A DNA stretch of 51,133 bases from Salinarimonas rosea DSM 21201 (GTDB lineage Bacteria > Pseudomonadota > Alphaproteobacteria > Rhizobiales > Beijerinckiaceae), in NCBI RefSeq assembly GCF_000429045.1, contig NZ_AUBC01000029.1, forward strand, positions 1-51,133, read 5' to 3'. How positions within the stretch are numbered: the first letter of the stretch is position 1; each line of letters starts with the position of its first letter. Of the stretch, positions 25,524-34,316 are shown piece by piece. The notes beneath the pieces were generated by a model. That model was not told where the DNA came from, did not search any database, and was given only the letters and a program-made list of their open reading frames with translations. The position numbers and the translations under genes were made by a program.

Positions 25524-26252
25524 ATGATGGACGTCTCGCTCTACGCCGCCCTGCTCGGAGGGCTCATCAGCTTCCTGTCGCCCTGCGTGCTGCCGCTGGT
25601 GCCGCCCTACATGTCGTATCTCGCCGGCGTCTCCGTCGAGGAGATGCAGCGGGAGGACGACTGGGCGGTGCGGCGGCGGGCGCTGCTCACCGCGCTCGTC
25701 TTCGTGGCGGGCTTCGCCACGGTCTTCACCGCGCTCGGCGCGACGGCGTCGCTCTTCGGCCAGCTCGTGCGCCAGTACATGGACGTGTTCGCCACGCTGG
25801 CGGGCGTGGTCATCATCGTGATGGGGCTGCACTTCCTCGGCGCCTTCCGCATCGCGCTGCTCTACCGCGAGGCGCGCTTCCAGGGCGGCGCCTCGGCCGG
25901 CCTCGGCGGGGCCTACGTGATGGGGCTCGCCTTCGCCTTCGGCTGGACGCCCTGCATCGGGCCGATCCTGGCGGCGATCCTGGCGGTCGCGGGGTCGGAG
26001 GCGAGCGTCGGGCGCGGTGCCATGCTGCTCGCGGTCTACTCCGCCGGGCTCGGCATCCCCTTCATCCTCGCGGCCTTCGCGATGAAGCCCTTCGTGGCCT
26101 TCCTCAAGCGGATGAAGTCGCGCTTCGCCTATGTCGAGAAGGCGATGGGCGCCCTCCTCGTGCTCACCGGCGTCGCCTTCCTCACGGGGGGCATCCAGAC
26201 GGCCTCGTTCTGGCTGCTCGAGACCTTTCCGGCGCTCGCGACGCTGGGGTGA
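25524..26252 (+). CDS. ccdA: Cytochrome c biogenesis protein CcdA
   Basis: CcdA carries reducing equivalents from cytoplasmic thioredoxin across the membrane to periplasmic thiol carriers for cytochrome c maturation. The 242-residue protein has six membrane helices. Its two redox cysteines lie in the expected places: LSPCVLPLVPPY in helix 1 and GWTPCIGPILA in helix 4. Two adjacent ATGs at 25524 and 25527 make the start uncertain by one residue. It is relevant to a phototroph that needs c-type cytochromes. Confidence 0.93.
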   Translation: MMDVSLYAALLGGLISFLSPCVLPLVPPYMSYLAGVSVEEMQREDDWAVRRRALLTALVFVAGFATVFTALGATASLFGQLVRQYMDVFATLAGVVIIVMGLHFLGAFRIALLYREARFQGGASAGLGGAYVMGLAFAFGWTPCIGPILAAILAVAGSEASVGRGAMLLAVYSAGLGIPFILAAFAMKPFVAFLKRMKSRFAYVEKAMGALLVLTGVAFLTGGIQTASFWLLETFPALATLG

Positions 26253-26260
26253 AGACCCTA

Positions 26261-26280
26261 CCTCTCCCCTGCGGGAGAGG
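26261..26280. terminator. Bidirectional terminator between ccdA and the PilZ gene
   Basis: CCTCTCCC (26261-26268) and GGGAGAGG (26273-26280) form a perfect 8-base stem with a 4-base loop in the short gap between two convergent genes. There is no long T-tract. Confidence 0.5.
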
Positions 26281-26289
26281 GGCGAGCGC

Positions 26290-26916
26290 TCACAGAACGA
26301 TGTTCTCGTCGAAATTGTCGGGCGAGATCGGCAGCAGGAACTCCACCGCGATCCCGTTCTGGAAGTGGCGGACGACCCGCGCCGGGGTCGACCCGACGAG
26401 GAGGCCCGCGCCGATCGCGGGCCGCTTGTCGAGCGCGATGCCCGCACCCGAGATCGAGACGTCGATGAGGCTCGCCTCGAGGGTGATTCCCTCGTCGAGC
26501 TTGAGCACGACGCGCTTGTCGATGGGCGTGATGCGCTCGTGCCGGCGATCCTCGGGCAGCCCCAGCTCGTGACGGTTGGCGAGCCAGGTGAGCTGGGACG
26601 CGAGCTTGTCGCGCTTACGCGCGGTGGCCGTGATCGCGATCGCGAAGCCCTTGTCGGTGTGGCGCGCGATCGTGCCCTCGACTCGGCCGATGTGCTCGAA
26701 GTAGCAGACGACGCGCTCGCCGATGAGCCCGCGCACCGGCGCGACCAGCGCCACGCCGCCGGGGGAGAAGTCGACGCTCTGGCAGGGATACTCCTGCCGG
26801 TTCGGGAGCATGTAGCGGCCGAGGAGGACGACGTTGACGCGTGCGTGGAGACGCCGGTCCGAGCGGCGCAGCGGCGCAGCCGCTTCTTTCTGCAGCGTCG
26901 ATGGCGAAGCGGTCAT
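26290..26916 (-). CDS. Protein with two PilZ domains
   Basis: This is a 208-residue soluble protein with tandem PilZ-like domains, which usually bind cyclic di-GMP. The first has RRLHAR and SVDFSPGG (about residues 21-100). The second has RRHER and IDVSISGAG (about 122-195). Both keep the Arg-rich motif and the (D/N)xSxxG motif needed for the ligand. No output domain is attached, so it probably acts through protein contacts, for example on motility or polysaccharide. The start is ATG 26916. Confidence 0.82.
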   Translation of the reverse strand: MTASPSTLQKEAAAPLRRSDRRLHARVNVVLLGRYMLPNRQEYPCQSVDFSPGGVALVAPVRGLIGERVVCYFEHIGRVEGTIARHTDKGFAIAITATARKRDKLASQLTWLANRHELGLPEDRRHERITPIDKRVVLKLDEGITLEASLIDVSISGAGIALDKRPAIGAGLLVGSTPARVVRHFQNGIAVEFLLPISPDNFDENIVL

Positions 26917-27049
26917 CGCAGCGGGGGTCCTCGGCGGTCGATCGTGCGCGAGGACCGTAGCGCTGCTTGGTTAAGACGCGCTTTCCAAGGGAAATCCTCC
27001 GGACTTTCGTTTCGGTCGATCGCCCATCCGGGGTTTCAGAGCCGGTCGC

Positions 27050-27628
27050 TCAGGCCCGCCCGCCCTCGTGCACCACGAAGCGGCGGCGGCGTTCCACCGC
27101 GTCGAGGGGAGGGCGCATCTCCTCCAGCGGCCGGCCGGACGGCCAGACGACCCGCATCGAGACGGTGGTCAGCGTGGTCACCGGATGGAAGCCGATCCAG
27201 GTCGGGACGATGCGCGCGGAGAGGCATCCGAGCGCACGGGCATTGGTGCGTCCACGATGGCGCAGGGGCAGGACGACGAGCTCGAGATCGACGGTCTCGC
27301 CCTCGTTCGTCGCGCCGACGAGCCCGCTGACGATGCCCGCCGTCTCGTCCACGACGATGTCGAGGTTGCGGCGCACATCGTGGCGGGTGCGCTCGGGCCA
27401 CAGGTCGACGAGGCGCATGTCGCGCAGCTCGCGACCGAAGAGGGCGCACATGCGGGTGCCGGCGAGCCGGAAATGCGCCTCGCGGCCCTCGTCGAGCTCG
27501 AGGATGAAGGCATCGGCGAGGACGTGGCGGATCTCGCCGGGCTCGATCTCCCCGCGCTCGGGCGCCGCGCGCTCCCCGCGCAGGGCGTCCCAGTAGGAAA
27601 ACAGCATCCGTGTCGCCGGGTGCTTCAT
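27050..27628 (-). CDS. PAS-domain protein of the PAS_5 (DUF1488/PAS-like) type
   Basis: This is a 192-residue protein made almost entirely of one PAS-like sensor domain. It begins with TRMLFSYWDALRGERAAPER, followed by PGEIRHVLADAFILEL and FRLAGTRMCALFGRELR, a pattern widespread in alphaproteobacteria. It has no enzyme or DNA-binding domain. The PilZ gene lies next to it on the same strand, 133 bases away. The start is ATG 27628 with GGAG upstream; an upstream in-frame ATG at 27748 has weak coding character. The family label is from pattern memory. Confidence 0.75.
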   Translation of the reverse strand: MKHPATRMLFSYWDALRGERAAPERGEIEPGEIRHVLADAFILELDEGREAHFRLAGTRMCALFGRELRDMRLVDLWPERTRHDVRRNLDIVVDETAGIVSGLVGATNEGETVDLELVVLPLRHRGRTNARALGCLSARIVPTWIGFHPVTTLTTVSMRVVWPSGRPLEEMRPPLDAVERRRRFVVHEGGRA

Positions 27629-27777
27629 GCAGGATCTCCAAGCCTCTCGCACGGGTCTCGCCCGTGCCGCGGCGACGCGCCGGCGCCTCGTTTCGCGACG
27701 CGCCGACGCGACGCGTCCGTTGTCGACGAGTCGCGACGCGAAGGCCATGCCCGGGGAGGGGAGCAGCCATCGAAAGG

Positions 27778-27797
27778 TTCGGTTAACCTTAACCGAA
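27778..27797. repeat. Perfect palindrome TTCGGTTAA/TTAACCGAA
   Basis: The two 9-base arms are exact inverted repeats around CC, in a GC-rich background. The TTAACC half-units resemble CtrA half-sites, but the spacing is not the TTAA-N7-TTAA form. On the minus strand it directly follows the mini-ORF stop and is followed by CCTTT, so it could also be a weak terminator. Confidence 0.4.
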
Positions 27798-27799
27798 GC

Positions 27800-27835
27800 T
27801 TACCCCCGCCGGGCCCTTGCCCGGCAGGCGGCCAT
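27800..27835 (-). CDS. Possible 11-residue mini-ORF
   Basis: ATG at 27835 has AAGGAG upstream and the frame MAACRARARRG ends in TAA. A strong stem (27808-27825) lies within it. It might be a leader peptide or chance. No amino-acid biosynthetic gene follows, only the PAS gene 170 bases on. Confidence 0.2.
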   Translation of the reverse strand: MAACRARARRG

Positions 27836-27971
27836 GGTGCACGTTCTCCTTGCTTCTGGACTTTGCTTCGACGGGGAGGCCGGGACGAGACGGGCGCCGA
27901 GAAGAGCGTCGAAGGCGGCATGCGTGCCGCGGCCGGCCGCCCTGACCGGCGTTTCGAGCCTCGATACGGAA

Positions 27972-27998
27972 CGGGGGAGGGCGACGAGCCCTCCCCCG
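27972..27998 (-). terminator. Hairpin downstream of thrS
   Basis: CGGGGGAGGGC (27972-27982) and GCCCTCCCCCG (27988-27998) are perfect 11-base arms with a 5-base loop, 44 bases after the thrS stop. This is the strongest stem in the region. Confidence 0.6.
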
Positions 27999-28041
27999 AT
28001 TTCGTTCGCGAGCCGGTGAGCGCATCGACGAGCGCCGGGGC

Positions 28042-30069
28042 TCACCGCATCGCGTGGTCGTGCTGCCCGTCGAGCTGGACGCCCTCGCTCGGCTGCCATT
28101 CGGCCGGCATCGCGTGGCCGCGCGCGACGTCCGGCGCCACGGACTCGGCGACGAGGGCGGCGAGCGCCTCCTCGAGGCCCTGGCTCGTCTGCGCCTGCGA
28201 GCCGAGCCGGCGCACGTTGACCGTGCGCTCCGCGGCCTCGCGCTTGCCGACGACGAGGATCACCGGGATCTTGGCGTGCGAGTGCTCGCGCACCTTGTAG
28301 GTGATCTTCTCGTTGCGCGTGTCCGCCACGACGCGCAGCCCCGCGCGCTTCGCCGCCGCCGCCACCTCGCGGGCGTAGTCGTCCGCCTCCGAGGTGATGG
28401 TGCACACCACCACCTGCTGCGGCGCGAGCCAGAGCGGGAAGTGGCCGGCATAGTGCTCGATCAGGATGCCGAGGAAGCGCTCCATCGAGCCGCAGATGGC
28501 GCGGTGGACCATGACCGGCATCTTCTTGGTGCCGTCGGCGTCGACGTAGAAGGCGCCGAAGCGCTCCGGCAGGTTGAAGTCCACCTGCGTCGTGCCGCAC
28601 TGCCAGTCGCGCCCGATGGCGTCGCGCAGGACGTACTCGAACTTCGGCCCGTAGAAGGCGCCTTCGCCCGGGTTGATCGCGGTCTTCACGCGGCCGCCGG
28701 CGCGTCTCTCGATGTCCTCGAGCACGCGCGCCATCACCGCCTCGGCGTGATCCCAGGAGGCGTCCGAGCCGACGCGCTTCTCCGGGCGCGTGGAGAGCTT
28801 CACCACGATCTCCTCGAAGCCGAAGTCGGCGTAGGTCGAGAGAATCAGGTCGTTGATCTTCAGGCACTCGTCGGCGAGCTGCTCCTCGGTGCAGAACACG
28901 TGCGCGTCGTCCTGCGTGAAGCCGCGAACCCGCATCAGCCCGTGCATGGCGCCCGACGGCTCGTAGCGGTGCACGACGCCGAACTCGGCGAGGCGCAGGG
29001 GAAGGTCGCGGTAGGACTTCAGCCCGTGCTTGAAGATCTGCACGTGGCCGGGGCAGTTCATCGGCTTCAAGGCGAACCAGCGCTTGTCCTCGGCCTCGTC
29101 GCCGGCGGACTGGGCCGCGAACATGTTCTCGCGATACCAGCCCCAGTGCCCGGAGGTCTCCCACAGCGACTTGTCGAGGATCTGCGGCGCGTTGACCTCG
29201 TCGTAGTCGCCCTCGAGCCGCCGGCGCATGTAGGCGACGAGGCTCTGGAACAGGCTCCAGCCCTTGGCGTGCCAGAACACGACGCCGGGGCCCTCCTCCT
29301 GGAAGTGAAAGAGGTCCATCTCGCGGCCCAGCCGCCGGTGGTCGCGCTTCTCCGCTTCCTCGAGCTGGTGCAGGTAGTGCTCGAGGTCCTCCTTGGAGGC
29401 CCAGGCGGTGCCGTAGATGCGCGTCAGCATCGGGTTGTTGGCGTCGCCGCGCCAATAGGCGCCGGCCACCTTCATTAGCTTGAAGGCGTCGCCGACCCTG
29501 CCCGTGGAGGGCATGTGCGGGCCGCGGCAGAGGTCGAACCAGTCGCCCTGATAGTAGATCTTCAGGTCCTGGTCGGCGGGGATCGCCTCGACGAGCTCGA
29601 CCTTGAACGCCTCGCCCTTGCCCGCGAACACCTCCTTGGCGCGATCGCGCGACCAGACCTCCTTGGTGAAGGGCCTGTCCGCCTTGATGATCTCGCGCAT
29701 CTTCGCCTCGATCGCGGCGAAGTCCTCCGGGGTGAAGGGCTCGTCGCGGGCGAAGTCGTAGTAGAAGCCGTTGTCGATCACCGGCCCGATCGTCACCTGC
29801 GTGCCCGGATAGAGCGTCTGCACCGCCTCGGCGAGGACGTGCGCGCAATCGTGGCGGATGAGCTCCAGCGCGCGCGGATCCTCGCGCGTCACGAACTCGA
29901 TCCTGGCGTCGGCGCGGATCTCGTCGGAGAGGTCGCGGACCTCGCCGTCGATCGCCATCGCGACCGCCTTCTTGGCGAGCGACTTCGCGATCGACTCGGC
30001 CACCGCGCGGCCGGACACCGCGTCCGGGTACTCGCGCTGCGCGCCGTCGGGGAAGGTGAGGGTGATCAT
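28042..30069 (-). CDS. thrS: Threonyl-tRNA synthetase
   Basis: ThrS charges tRNA-Thr. The 675-residue protein contains all domains: TGS (1-61), the second additional/editing domain with [10 protein letters not shown] (73-82) and Cys181 in [10 protein letters not shown], and the class II catalytic core. The core has zinc ligand Cys339 in [22 protein letters not shown] and [14 protein letters not shown]. The anticodon-binding domain is at the C terminus. ATG 30069 has AAGGAG 6 bases upstream. yidD lies 64 bases upstream on the same strand. Confidence 0.97.
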   Translation of the reverse strand: MITLTFPDGAQREYPDAVSGRAVAESIAKSLAKKAVAMAIDGEVRDLSDEIRADARIEFVTREDPRALELIRHDCAHVLAEAVQTLYPGTQVTIGPVIDNGFYYDFARDEPFTPEDFAAIEAKMREIIKADRPFTKEVWSRDRAKEVFAGKGEAFKVELVEAIPADQDLKIYYQGDWFDLCRGPHMPSTGRVGDAFKLMKVAGAYWRGDANNPMLTRIYGTAWASKEDLEHYLHQLEEAEKRDHRRLGREMDLFHFQEEGPGVVFWHAKGWSLFQSLVAYMRRRLEGDYDEVNAPQILDKSLWETSGHWGWYRENMFAAQSAGDEAEDKRWFALKPMNCPGHVQIFKHGLKSYRDLPLRLAEFGVVHRYEPSGAMHGLMRVRGFTQDDAHVFCTEEQLADECLKINDLILSTYADFGFEEIVVKLSTRPEKRVGSDASWDHAEAVMARVLEDIERRAGGRVKTAINPGEGAFYGPKFEYVLRDAIGRDWQCGTTQVDFNLPERFGAFYVDADGTKKMPVMVHRAICGSMERFLGILIEHYAGHFPLWLAPQQVVVCTITSEADDYAREVAAAAKRAGLRVVADTRNEKITYKVREHSHAKIPVILVVGKREAAERTVNVRRLGSQAQTSQGLEEALAALVAESVAPDVARGHAMPAEWQPSEGVQLDGQHDHAMR

Positions 30070-30133
30070 GGCTGCTCCTTGCTCACTCCTGCGAACGAGG
30101 CAGGTAAGCGGGAAAGACGGCGTCGGGTGGGGA

Positions 30134-30556
30134 TCAGCTGCGGGCCGCGCCGCCGTCGTCGGGCGCGTCCTCGCCGGCGGTCGATGCGGTCGTCGGGCCG
30201 GTGCCCGGTCCGTTCACGCCACGCCAGCGGCCGAAGGCCCAGGGCGTATACCACCGGGCTTGCGCGGGCAAGGCGTCCGGCACGTTGTCGATGCCGTGCG
30301 TGCCGAACGGGCCGCAGCGGCAGATCCGGGCGAGCCCCATCCAGCCGCCGGCCCAGAGGCCGTAGCGGCCGATCGCCTCCGACGTGTATTCCGAGCACGA
30401 CGGCAGGTGCCGGCACTGGCGGCCCATCAGCCCCGAGAGCGTCAGCTGGTAGCCGCGGATCGCGCCCCGCGCCGCCGTGCGCGGCCCGCGTGCCGCGGCC
30501 GACCTGGCAGCGTCGAAGAGGGCGTCGAGGCCGGTCCGGGGCGCGCGTGGATCCAT
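30134..30556 (-). CDS. yidD: Membrane protein insertion efficiency factor YidD
   Basis: YidD is a small membrane-associated protein that helps YidC-dependent insertion of inner-membrane proteins. The 140-residue protein has the family core [20 protein letters not shown], then [15 protein letters not shown] and [14 protein letters not shown], with its conserved cysteines. The C-terminal 40 residues are a low-complexity extension. I chose ATG 30556; an upstream start at 30616 would add 20 unconserved residues. Confidence 0.92.
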   Translation of the reverse strand: MDPRAPRTGLDALFDAARSAAARGPRTAARGAIRGYQLTLSGLMGRQCRHLPSCSEYTSEAIGRYGLWAGGWMGLARICRCGPFGTHGIDNVPDALPAQARWYTPWAFGRWRGVNGPGTGPTTASTAGEDAPDDGGAARS

Positions 30557-30756
30557 GTCCGTAGAGATGGGGCCTGCGTCTTCGGCGCGCAATCGCCACC
30601 GCAGTGAACGAAGCATTCAGCCGGCGTTCAGCGCAGGGCGCCTATGAAACCCATCATGATGAAACGGGGTTCGCCCCTATTGTCGGAAAGATGCGCTGCT
30701 GTCTTCCGGTGTTCGCCTGCGAGCGACACGAAGCGTGGCGGAAAAGGAGCAAGAAC

Positions 30757-31344
30757 ATGTCTGTGAAGACTATCTTCCAGCGCCTCGGCCTCGCTGCCGC
30801 GACCTGCCTCGTCGCCGGTGCCGCCTGGGCCTATCCCGCCGAAGTCTCGCGCGACCTGAACCTGCGCGCCGGCCCCGGCACGAACTACCAGGTCATCGCG
30901 ACGATGCCCGGCGGCGTCGTCGTCGACGTCGAGGGCTGCCGCGGCAGCTGGTGTCGCGTCGACTATCGCGGTCGCTCCGGCTGGGCCAGCGCACGCTATC
31001 TCGGGGAGCCGAGCGTGCGGCGCGGCCCGCGGGCCCCCGCACCGGACTACGGCTACCGCGAGCGGGTCCGCCCCGCCCCGGGCATCACCTTCGAGTTCGG
31101 CTTCGGCGCGGACCGCGACTACTACGACGATCGCCGCTGGCGCGACGACGATCGCCACTGGCGCGACGACGACCGCCACTGGCGCCGCCCGGGCCGCGGG
31201 CAGGGCCGCGTGATCGCGCGTCTCGACCGCGACGGCGACGGCTACTACGAGACGATCCGCATTCGCCGTCCGGACGGCTCGGTGGTCGTCCGCCGCGACC
31301 TCGACGGCGACGGCCTGTTCGACGACGTCGTGCGTCGCTTCTGA
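30757..31344 (+). CDS. Secreted SH3b-domain protein with DxDGDG motifs
   Basis: This 195-residue exported protein has a signal peptide (residues 1-25, cleaved after AAWA). A bacterial SH3 domain follows (about 27-80: SRDLNLRAGPGTNYQVIATM, GSWCRVDYRGRSGWASARYL). After a low-complexity linker with a 7-residue repeat, the C-terminal domain carries two EF-hand/dockerin-like loops, RDGDGYYETI and LDGDGLFDDV. SH3b domains usually bind cell-wall peptides. The aspartate loops suggest calcium. ATG 30757 has AAAAGGAG upstream. The overall function is unknown. Confidence 0.85.
   Translation: MSVKTIFQRLGLAAATCLVAGAAWAYPAEVSRDLNLRAGPGTNYQVIATMPGGVVVDVEGCRGSWCRVDYRGRSGWASARYLGEPSVRRGPRAPAPDYGYRERVRPAPGITFEFGFGADRDYYDDRRWRDDDRHWRDDDRHWRRPGRGQGRVIARLDRDGDGYYETIRIRRPDGSVVVRRDLDGDGLFDDVVRRF
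31129..31188 (+). repeat. Tandem 21-base coding repeat
   Basis: Three in-frame copies (the third lacking its last codon) encode DRRWRDD, DRHWRDD and DRHWRR. The copies differ by one or two bases. It lies in the linker of the SH3b protein and could vary in copy number by slippage. Confidence 0.85.
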
Positions 31345-31386
31345 CGGCACCCGGCAACGCGGCGTTCACCCGCGCGCGCTACACCC

Positions 31387-31418
31387 GAACGGCCCGGATC
31401 GCCCGATCCGGGCCGTTC
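31387..31418. terminator. Strong hairpin after the SH3b gene
   Basis: GAACGGCCCGGATC (31387-31400) and GATCCGGGCCGTTC (31405-31418) are perfect 14-base arms with a 4-base loop, 43 bases after the stop. No T-tract follows. It lies 22 bases before the next gene start, so it may also act as leader structure there. Confidence 0.6.
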
Positions 31419-31440
31419 TCGCGTCGGGAGGGCGAGACAG

Positions 31441-32118
31441 ATGCCCGAGAGCCTCGCGGCCGTCCTCGGCCCGGACGCCGACCTCGGCACCGCCGCGCTC
31501 GCCACGGTCGCCGGGCTCGGCGCCGTCATGGCGTTGATGGCGCTCGCCGGCGGCAGCATCCTCGCGGCCGTGGTGAAGCGCATCGCGCTCCTCTTGGTCG
31601 CGGCCGGCGTGTCGCTCGGCGGCTTCCTGATGCTGCGCGACGGGGAGAGCGCCGCGATCATCGGCGATCTCGCCGCCCGCCTCGCCCCGAGCCTCGCGGA
31701 GACGCGCACCGCCCCGGCGCCCGAGCCGCCCCGCGTCGGGCTCGGGCCCCGCGAGGTCGTGGCCTACATGGAGCGCGGCGCCTTCGCGCTCCCGGGCCGC
31801 GCCAACGGCGCGCCGATGGACTTCCTGTTCGACACCGGCGCCACCGCCGTCGTGCTCACCGCCGAGAACGCCGCACGCATCGGCTGGCCCGCGAACCGCC
31901 TCGCCTACACCGTGCGCGTCTCCACGGCCAACGGCACCACGACGGCGGCCCCGATCACCCTCGAGCGCGTCGCCATCGGCGGCATCGAGGTGCGCGACGT
32001 GCGCGCCTTCGTGGCGCAGCCGGGGGACCTGCGCGAGAACCTGCTCGGCATGAGCTTCCTGGCGAAGCTCGCCTCCTACGAGGTCCGGGGGGACAGGCTG
32101 CTGCTGCGGGGGTGGTGA
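31441..32118 (+). CDS. Retropepsin-like membrane-anchored aspartic protease
   Basis: This is a 225-residue single-domain aspartic protease of clan AA. Two hydrophobic stretches lie at residues about 18-66. The catalytic motif is FLFDTGATAVVLT (Asp131), followed by the beta strands VRVSTANGTTTAAPITLERV and LLGMSFLAKLASYEV. One DTG motif means the active enzyme should be a homodimer, as for the alphaproteobacterial TIGR02281-type proteins. The protease domain is probably periplasmic. The physiological substrate is unknown. Confidence 0.85.
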   Translation: MPESLAAVLGPDADLGTAALATVAGLGAVMALMALAGGSILAAVVKRIALLLVAAGVSLGGFLMLRDGESAAIIGDLAARLAPSLAETRTAPAPEPPRVGLGPREVVAYMERGAFALPGRANGAPMDFLFDTGATAVVLTAENAARIGWPANRLAYTVRVSTANGTTTAAPITLERVAIGGIEVRDVRAFVAQPGDLRENLLGMSFLAKLASYEVRGDRLLLRGW

Positions 32119-32146
32119 GCGTTCGCGACACGCGCCGACGCCGCAT

Positions 32147-32163
32147 CCTCCCCGGAGGGGAGG
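32147..32163. terminator. Hairpin after the protease gene
   Basis: CCTCCCC (32147-32153) and GGGGAGG (32157-32163) pair perfectly around GGA. It lies in the 192-base gap before rarA. The rest of the gap is GC-rich with no coding signal. Confidence 0.4.
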
Positions 32164-32310
32164 AGTCCGCGCGGCACGCGCGGGCGGTGGGGCCGTTCGG
32201 ATGGCCTGGCGAGCGGCATCGCCGCCCTCCCCAACCCCGGCTCCGCGAGCCTCCGTCCTCCCCTGCGAGGAGGTAGCGGCGGGCGGCCGACCTGCGGTAG
32301 ATTGCCCGCC

Positions 32311-33627
32311 ATGCCCGACCTGTTCGCCCCCGACGGCCCCGCGCCGGACGCCGATCCCGCCCGCCCGCTCGCCGACCGGCTGCGGCCCCGGACCCTCGCC
32401 GAGGTCGTCGGGCAGGAGCATCTCGTCGGGCCCGACGGCGCGCTGACCCGGCTGATCGCCTCGGGCTCGCTCGGCTCGCTCGTCTTCTGGGGGCCGCCGG
32501 GGACCGGCAAGACGACCGTCGCACGGCTGCTCGCCGGGGAGACCGCGCTCGACTTCGTGCAGATCTCGGCGATCTTCTCCGGCGTCGCGGACCTGAAGAA
32601 GGTGTTCGAGGCGGCCCGGCTGCGCCGCGCCATGGGGCGGGGCACGCTGCTCTTCGTCGACGAGATCCACCGCTTCAACCGCGCCCAGCTCGACGCCTTC
32701 CTGCCGGTGATGGAGGACGGCACCATCACGCTGGTGGGGGCGACGACGGAGAACCCGTCCTTCGAGCTCAATGCGGCGCTCCTGTCGCGCGCCCGCGTGC
32801 TCACCTTCCGCTCGCTCGACGAGGCCGCGATCGAGCGGCTGCTCGCCCGCGCGGAGGAGGCGCAGGGGAAGCCCCTGCCGCTCGATGCCGACGCCCGCGC
32901 CGCGCTGGCGCGCATGGCGGACGGCGACGGGCGGGCCGCGCTCACGCTCGCCGAGGAGGTCTGGCGCTCGGCGCGGGCGGGGGAGACCTTCGACACGAAG
33001 AGCCTCGTCGCGATCGTCCAGCGCCGCGCGCCGCTCTACGACAAGGGCCAGGAGGGCCACTACAACCTGATCAGCGCGCTGCACAAGACGGTGCGCGGCT
33101 CCGATCCCGACGCGGCGCTGTACTACCTCGCCCGCATGCTCGACGCCGGCGAGGACCGACTGTTCATCGCCCGCCGGCTCGTGCGCATGGCGGTGGAGGA
33201 CATCGGGCTCGCGGACCCGCAGGCGCTCGCGGTCGCCAATGCCGCCAAGGACGCCTTCGACTTCCTCGGCTCGCCCGAGGGCGAGCTGGCGCTGGCGCAG
33301 GCCACCGTCTACCTCGCCACCGCGCCGAAATCGAACGCGGTCTACGCGGCCTGGAAGGCGTCGATGCGCGCGGCCAAGGAGCACGGCTCCCTGATGCCGC
33401 CCAAGACCATCCTCAACGCGCCGACGAAGCTCATGAAGAACGAGGGCTACGGCGCCGGCTACGCCTACGACCACGACGCGCCGGATGCCTTCTCCGGCCA
33501 GGACTACTGGCCCGAGGCGCTCGGCCGGCAGCGCTTCTACGAGCCGGTGGACCGCGGCTTCGAGCGCGAGGTGCGCAAGCGGCTCGACTGGTGGGAGAAG
33601 CTCAGGCGCGAGCGCCGGCGACCATAA
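32311..33627 (+). CDS. rarA: Replication-associated recombination protein A
   Basis: RarA (MgsA) is an AAA+ ATPase that acts at stalled replication forks. The 438-residue protein has Walker A GPPGTGKTT (61-69), Walker B LLFVDEIHRF (113-122), sensor 1 in GATTENPSFELNAAL and the arginine-finger segment LLSRARVLTF. The tetramerisation C-terminal part has QEGHYNLISALHKTVRGSDP and LNAPTKLMKNEGYGAGYAYD. The chosen ATG is 32311. ruvX follows on the opposite strand with only a 17-base gap, so two Holliday-junction/fork genes converge. Confidence 0.96.
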   Translation: MPDLFAPDGPAPDADPARPLADRLRPRTLAEVVGQEHLVGPDGALTRLIASGSLGSLVFWGPPGTGKTTVARLLAGETALDFVQISAIFSGVADLKKVFEAARLRRAMGRGTLLFVDEIHRFNRAQLDAFLPVMEDGTITLVGATTENPSFELNAALLSRARVLTFRSLDEAAIERLLARAEEAQGKPLPLDADARAALARMADGDGRAALTLAEEVWRSARAGETFDTKSLVAIVQRRAPLYDKGQEGHYNLISALHKTVRGSDPDAALYYLARMLDAGEDRLFIARRLVRMAVEDIGLADPQALAVANAAKDAFDFLGSPEGELALAQATVYLATAPKSNAVYAAWKASMRAAKEHGSLMPPKTILNAPTKLMKNEGYGAGYAYDHDAPDAFSGQDYWPEALGRQRFYEPVDRGFEREVRKRLDWWEKLRRERRRP

Positions 33628-33644
33628 ACCGAGGAGGGTAGGCG

Positions 33645-34163
33645 CTAGTAGCGGCCGTCCTCCCCCTCGTCGCCGTCCTCCAGGTCTGCTTGCCGCCTCT
33701 GCGCGAGCGCCGCGAGGCGCTCCAGCGCCCCCTGCAGGATGTAGGCCGCCGCCACCTTGTCGACGACCTCGCCGCGGCGGGCGCGGGAGGCGTCGGCCTC
33801 GATCAGCATGCGGGTGACCGCCACCGTCGAGAGCCGCTCGTCCCAGGGCACGATGGGGCAGTGGACGAGAGGGGCGAGGTTGCGCATGAAGGCGCGCGTC
33901 GCCTGCACCCGCGGCCCGGCGCTGCCGTCCATGTTGAGCGGCAGCCCGATCACGATGGCGGCGACCTGGTGCGCGGCGACGAGCGCGGCCAGGCGCGCGG
34001 CGTCGGGTCCGAACTTCGTCCGGCGGATCGTCTCGAGCGGGCTCGCGATGCGGCGATCCGGGTCGGAGAGCGCGAGCCCGATCGTCTTCGTGCCGAGGTC
34101 GACGCCGATCAGCCGCCCGCGCGTGGGAAGCGTCTGCGCCAGCGTCTCCAGCTCCGCGCTCAT
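33645..34163 (-). CDS. ruvX: Holliday junction resolvase-like RuvX (YqgF)
   Basis: RuvX is an RNase H-fold nuclease linked to 16S rRNA 5-prime end maturation and proposed Holliday-junction resolution. The 172-residue protein has the first catalytic Asp in [16 protein letters not shown] (Asp22), [17 protein letters not shown] with the middle acidic region, and [14 protein letters not shown], with a late Asp in [12 protein letters not shown]. The C-terminal 20 residues are an acidic tail. ATG 34163 fits the family start. Confidence 0.94.
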   Translation of the reverse strand: MSAELETLAQTLPTRGRLIGVDLGTKTIGLALSDPDRRIASPLETIRRTKFGPDAARLAALVAAHQVAAIVIGLPLNMDGSAGPRVQATRAFMRNLAPLVHCPIVPWDERLSTVAVTRMLIEADASRARRGEVVDKVAAAYILQGALERLAALAQRRQADLEDGDEGEDGRY

Positions 34164-34316
34164 CGCCGGGCGGCTTTCGCACGTGTGCGGCGTGGTCCGA
34201 GGACCCTCGGGGCGCTATCGTCGCGTTCGCGAATCATGTCCGTCGTCCGGGCTGGCGGGGCGGAGCCTCCGCCGCACGGGCGCGTTCTTAATGCAAGCGA
34301 CGAGGGAGCGCGACCC

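Larger units (their letters stand above)
27629..28041. other. 413-base intergenic region with several hairpins and a mini-ORF
   Basis: No conventional gene is visible. From left to right it holds a hairpin GCACGGG/CCCGTGC (27649-27667) in the leader of the PAS gene and a GC-rich CGCGACG-type stretch. It continues with the palindrome TTCGGTTAACCTTAACCGAA (27778-27797), a hairpin GCCGGGC-CCTT-GCCCGGC (27808-27825), a minus-strand 11-codon ORF with a strong ribosome-binding site (27800-27835), and the thrS terminator hairpin (27972-27998). Confidence 0.6.

Noticed and set aside
27778-27797. CtrA site upstream of the PAS gene
   Set aside because: The TTAACC units are adjacent, not spaced as TTAA-N7-TTAA, so the match to the consensus fails.
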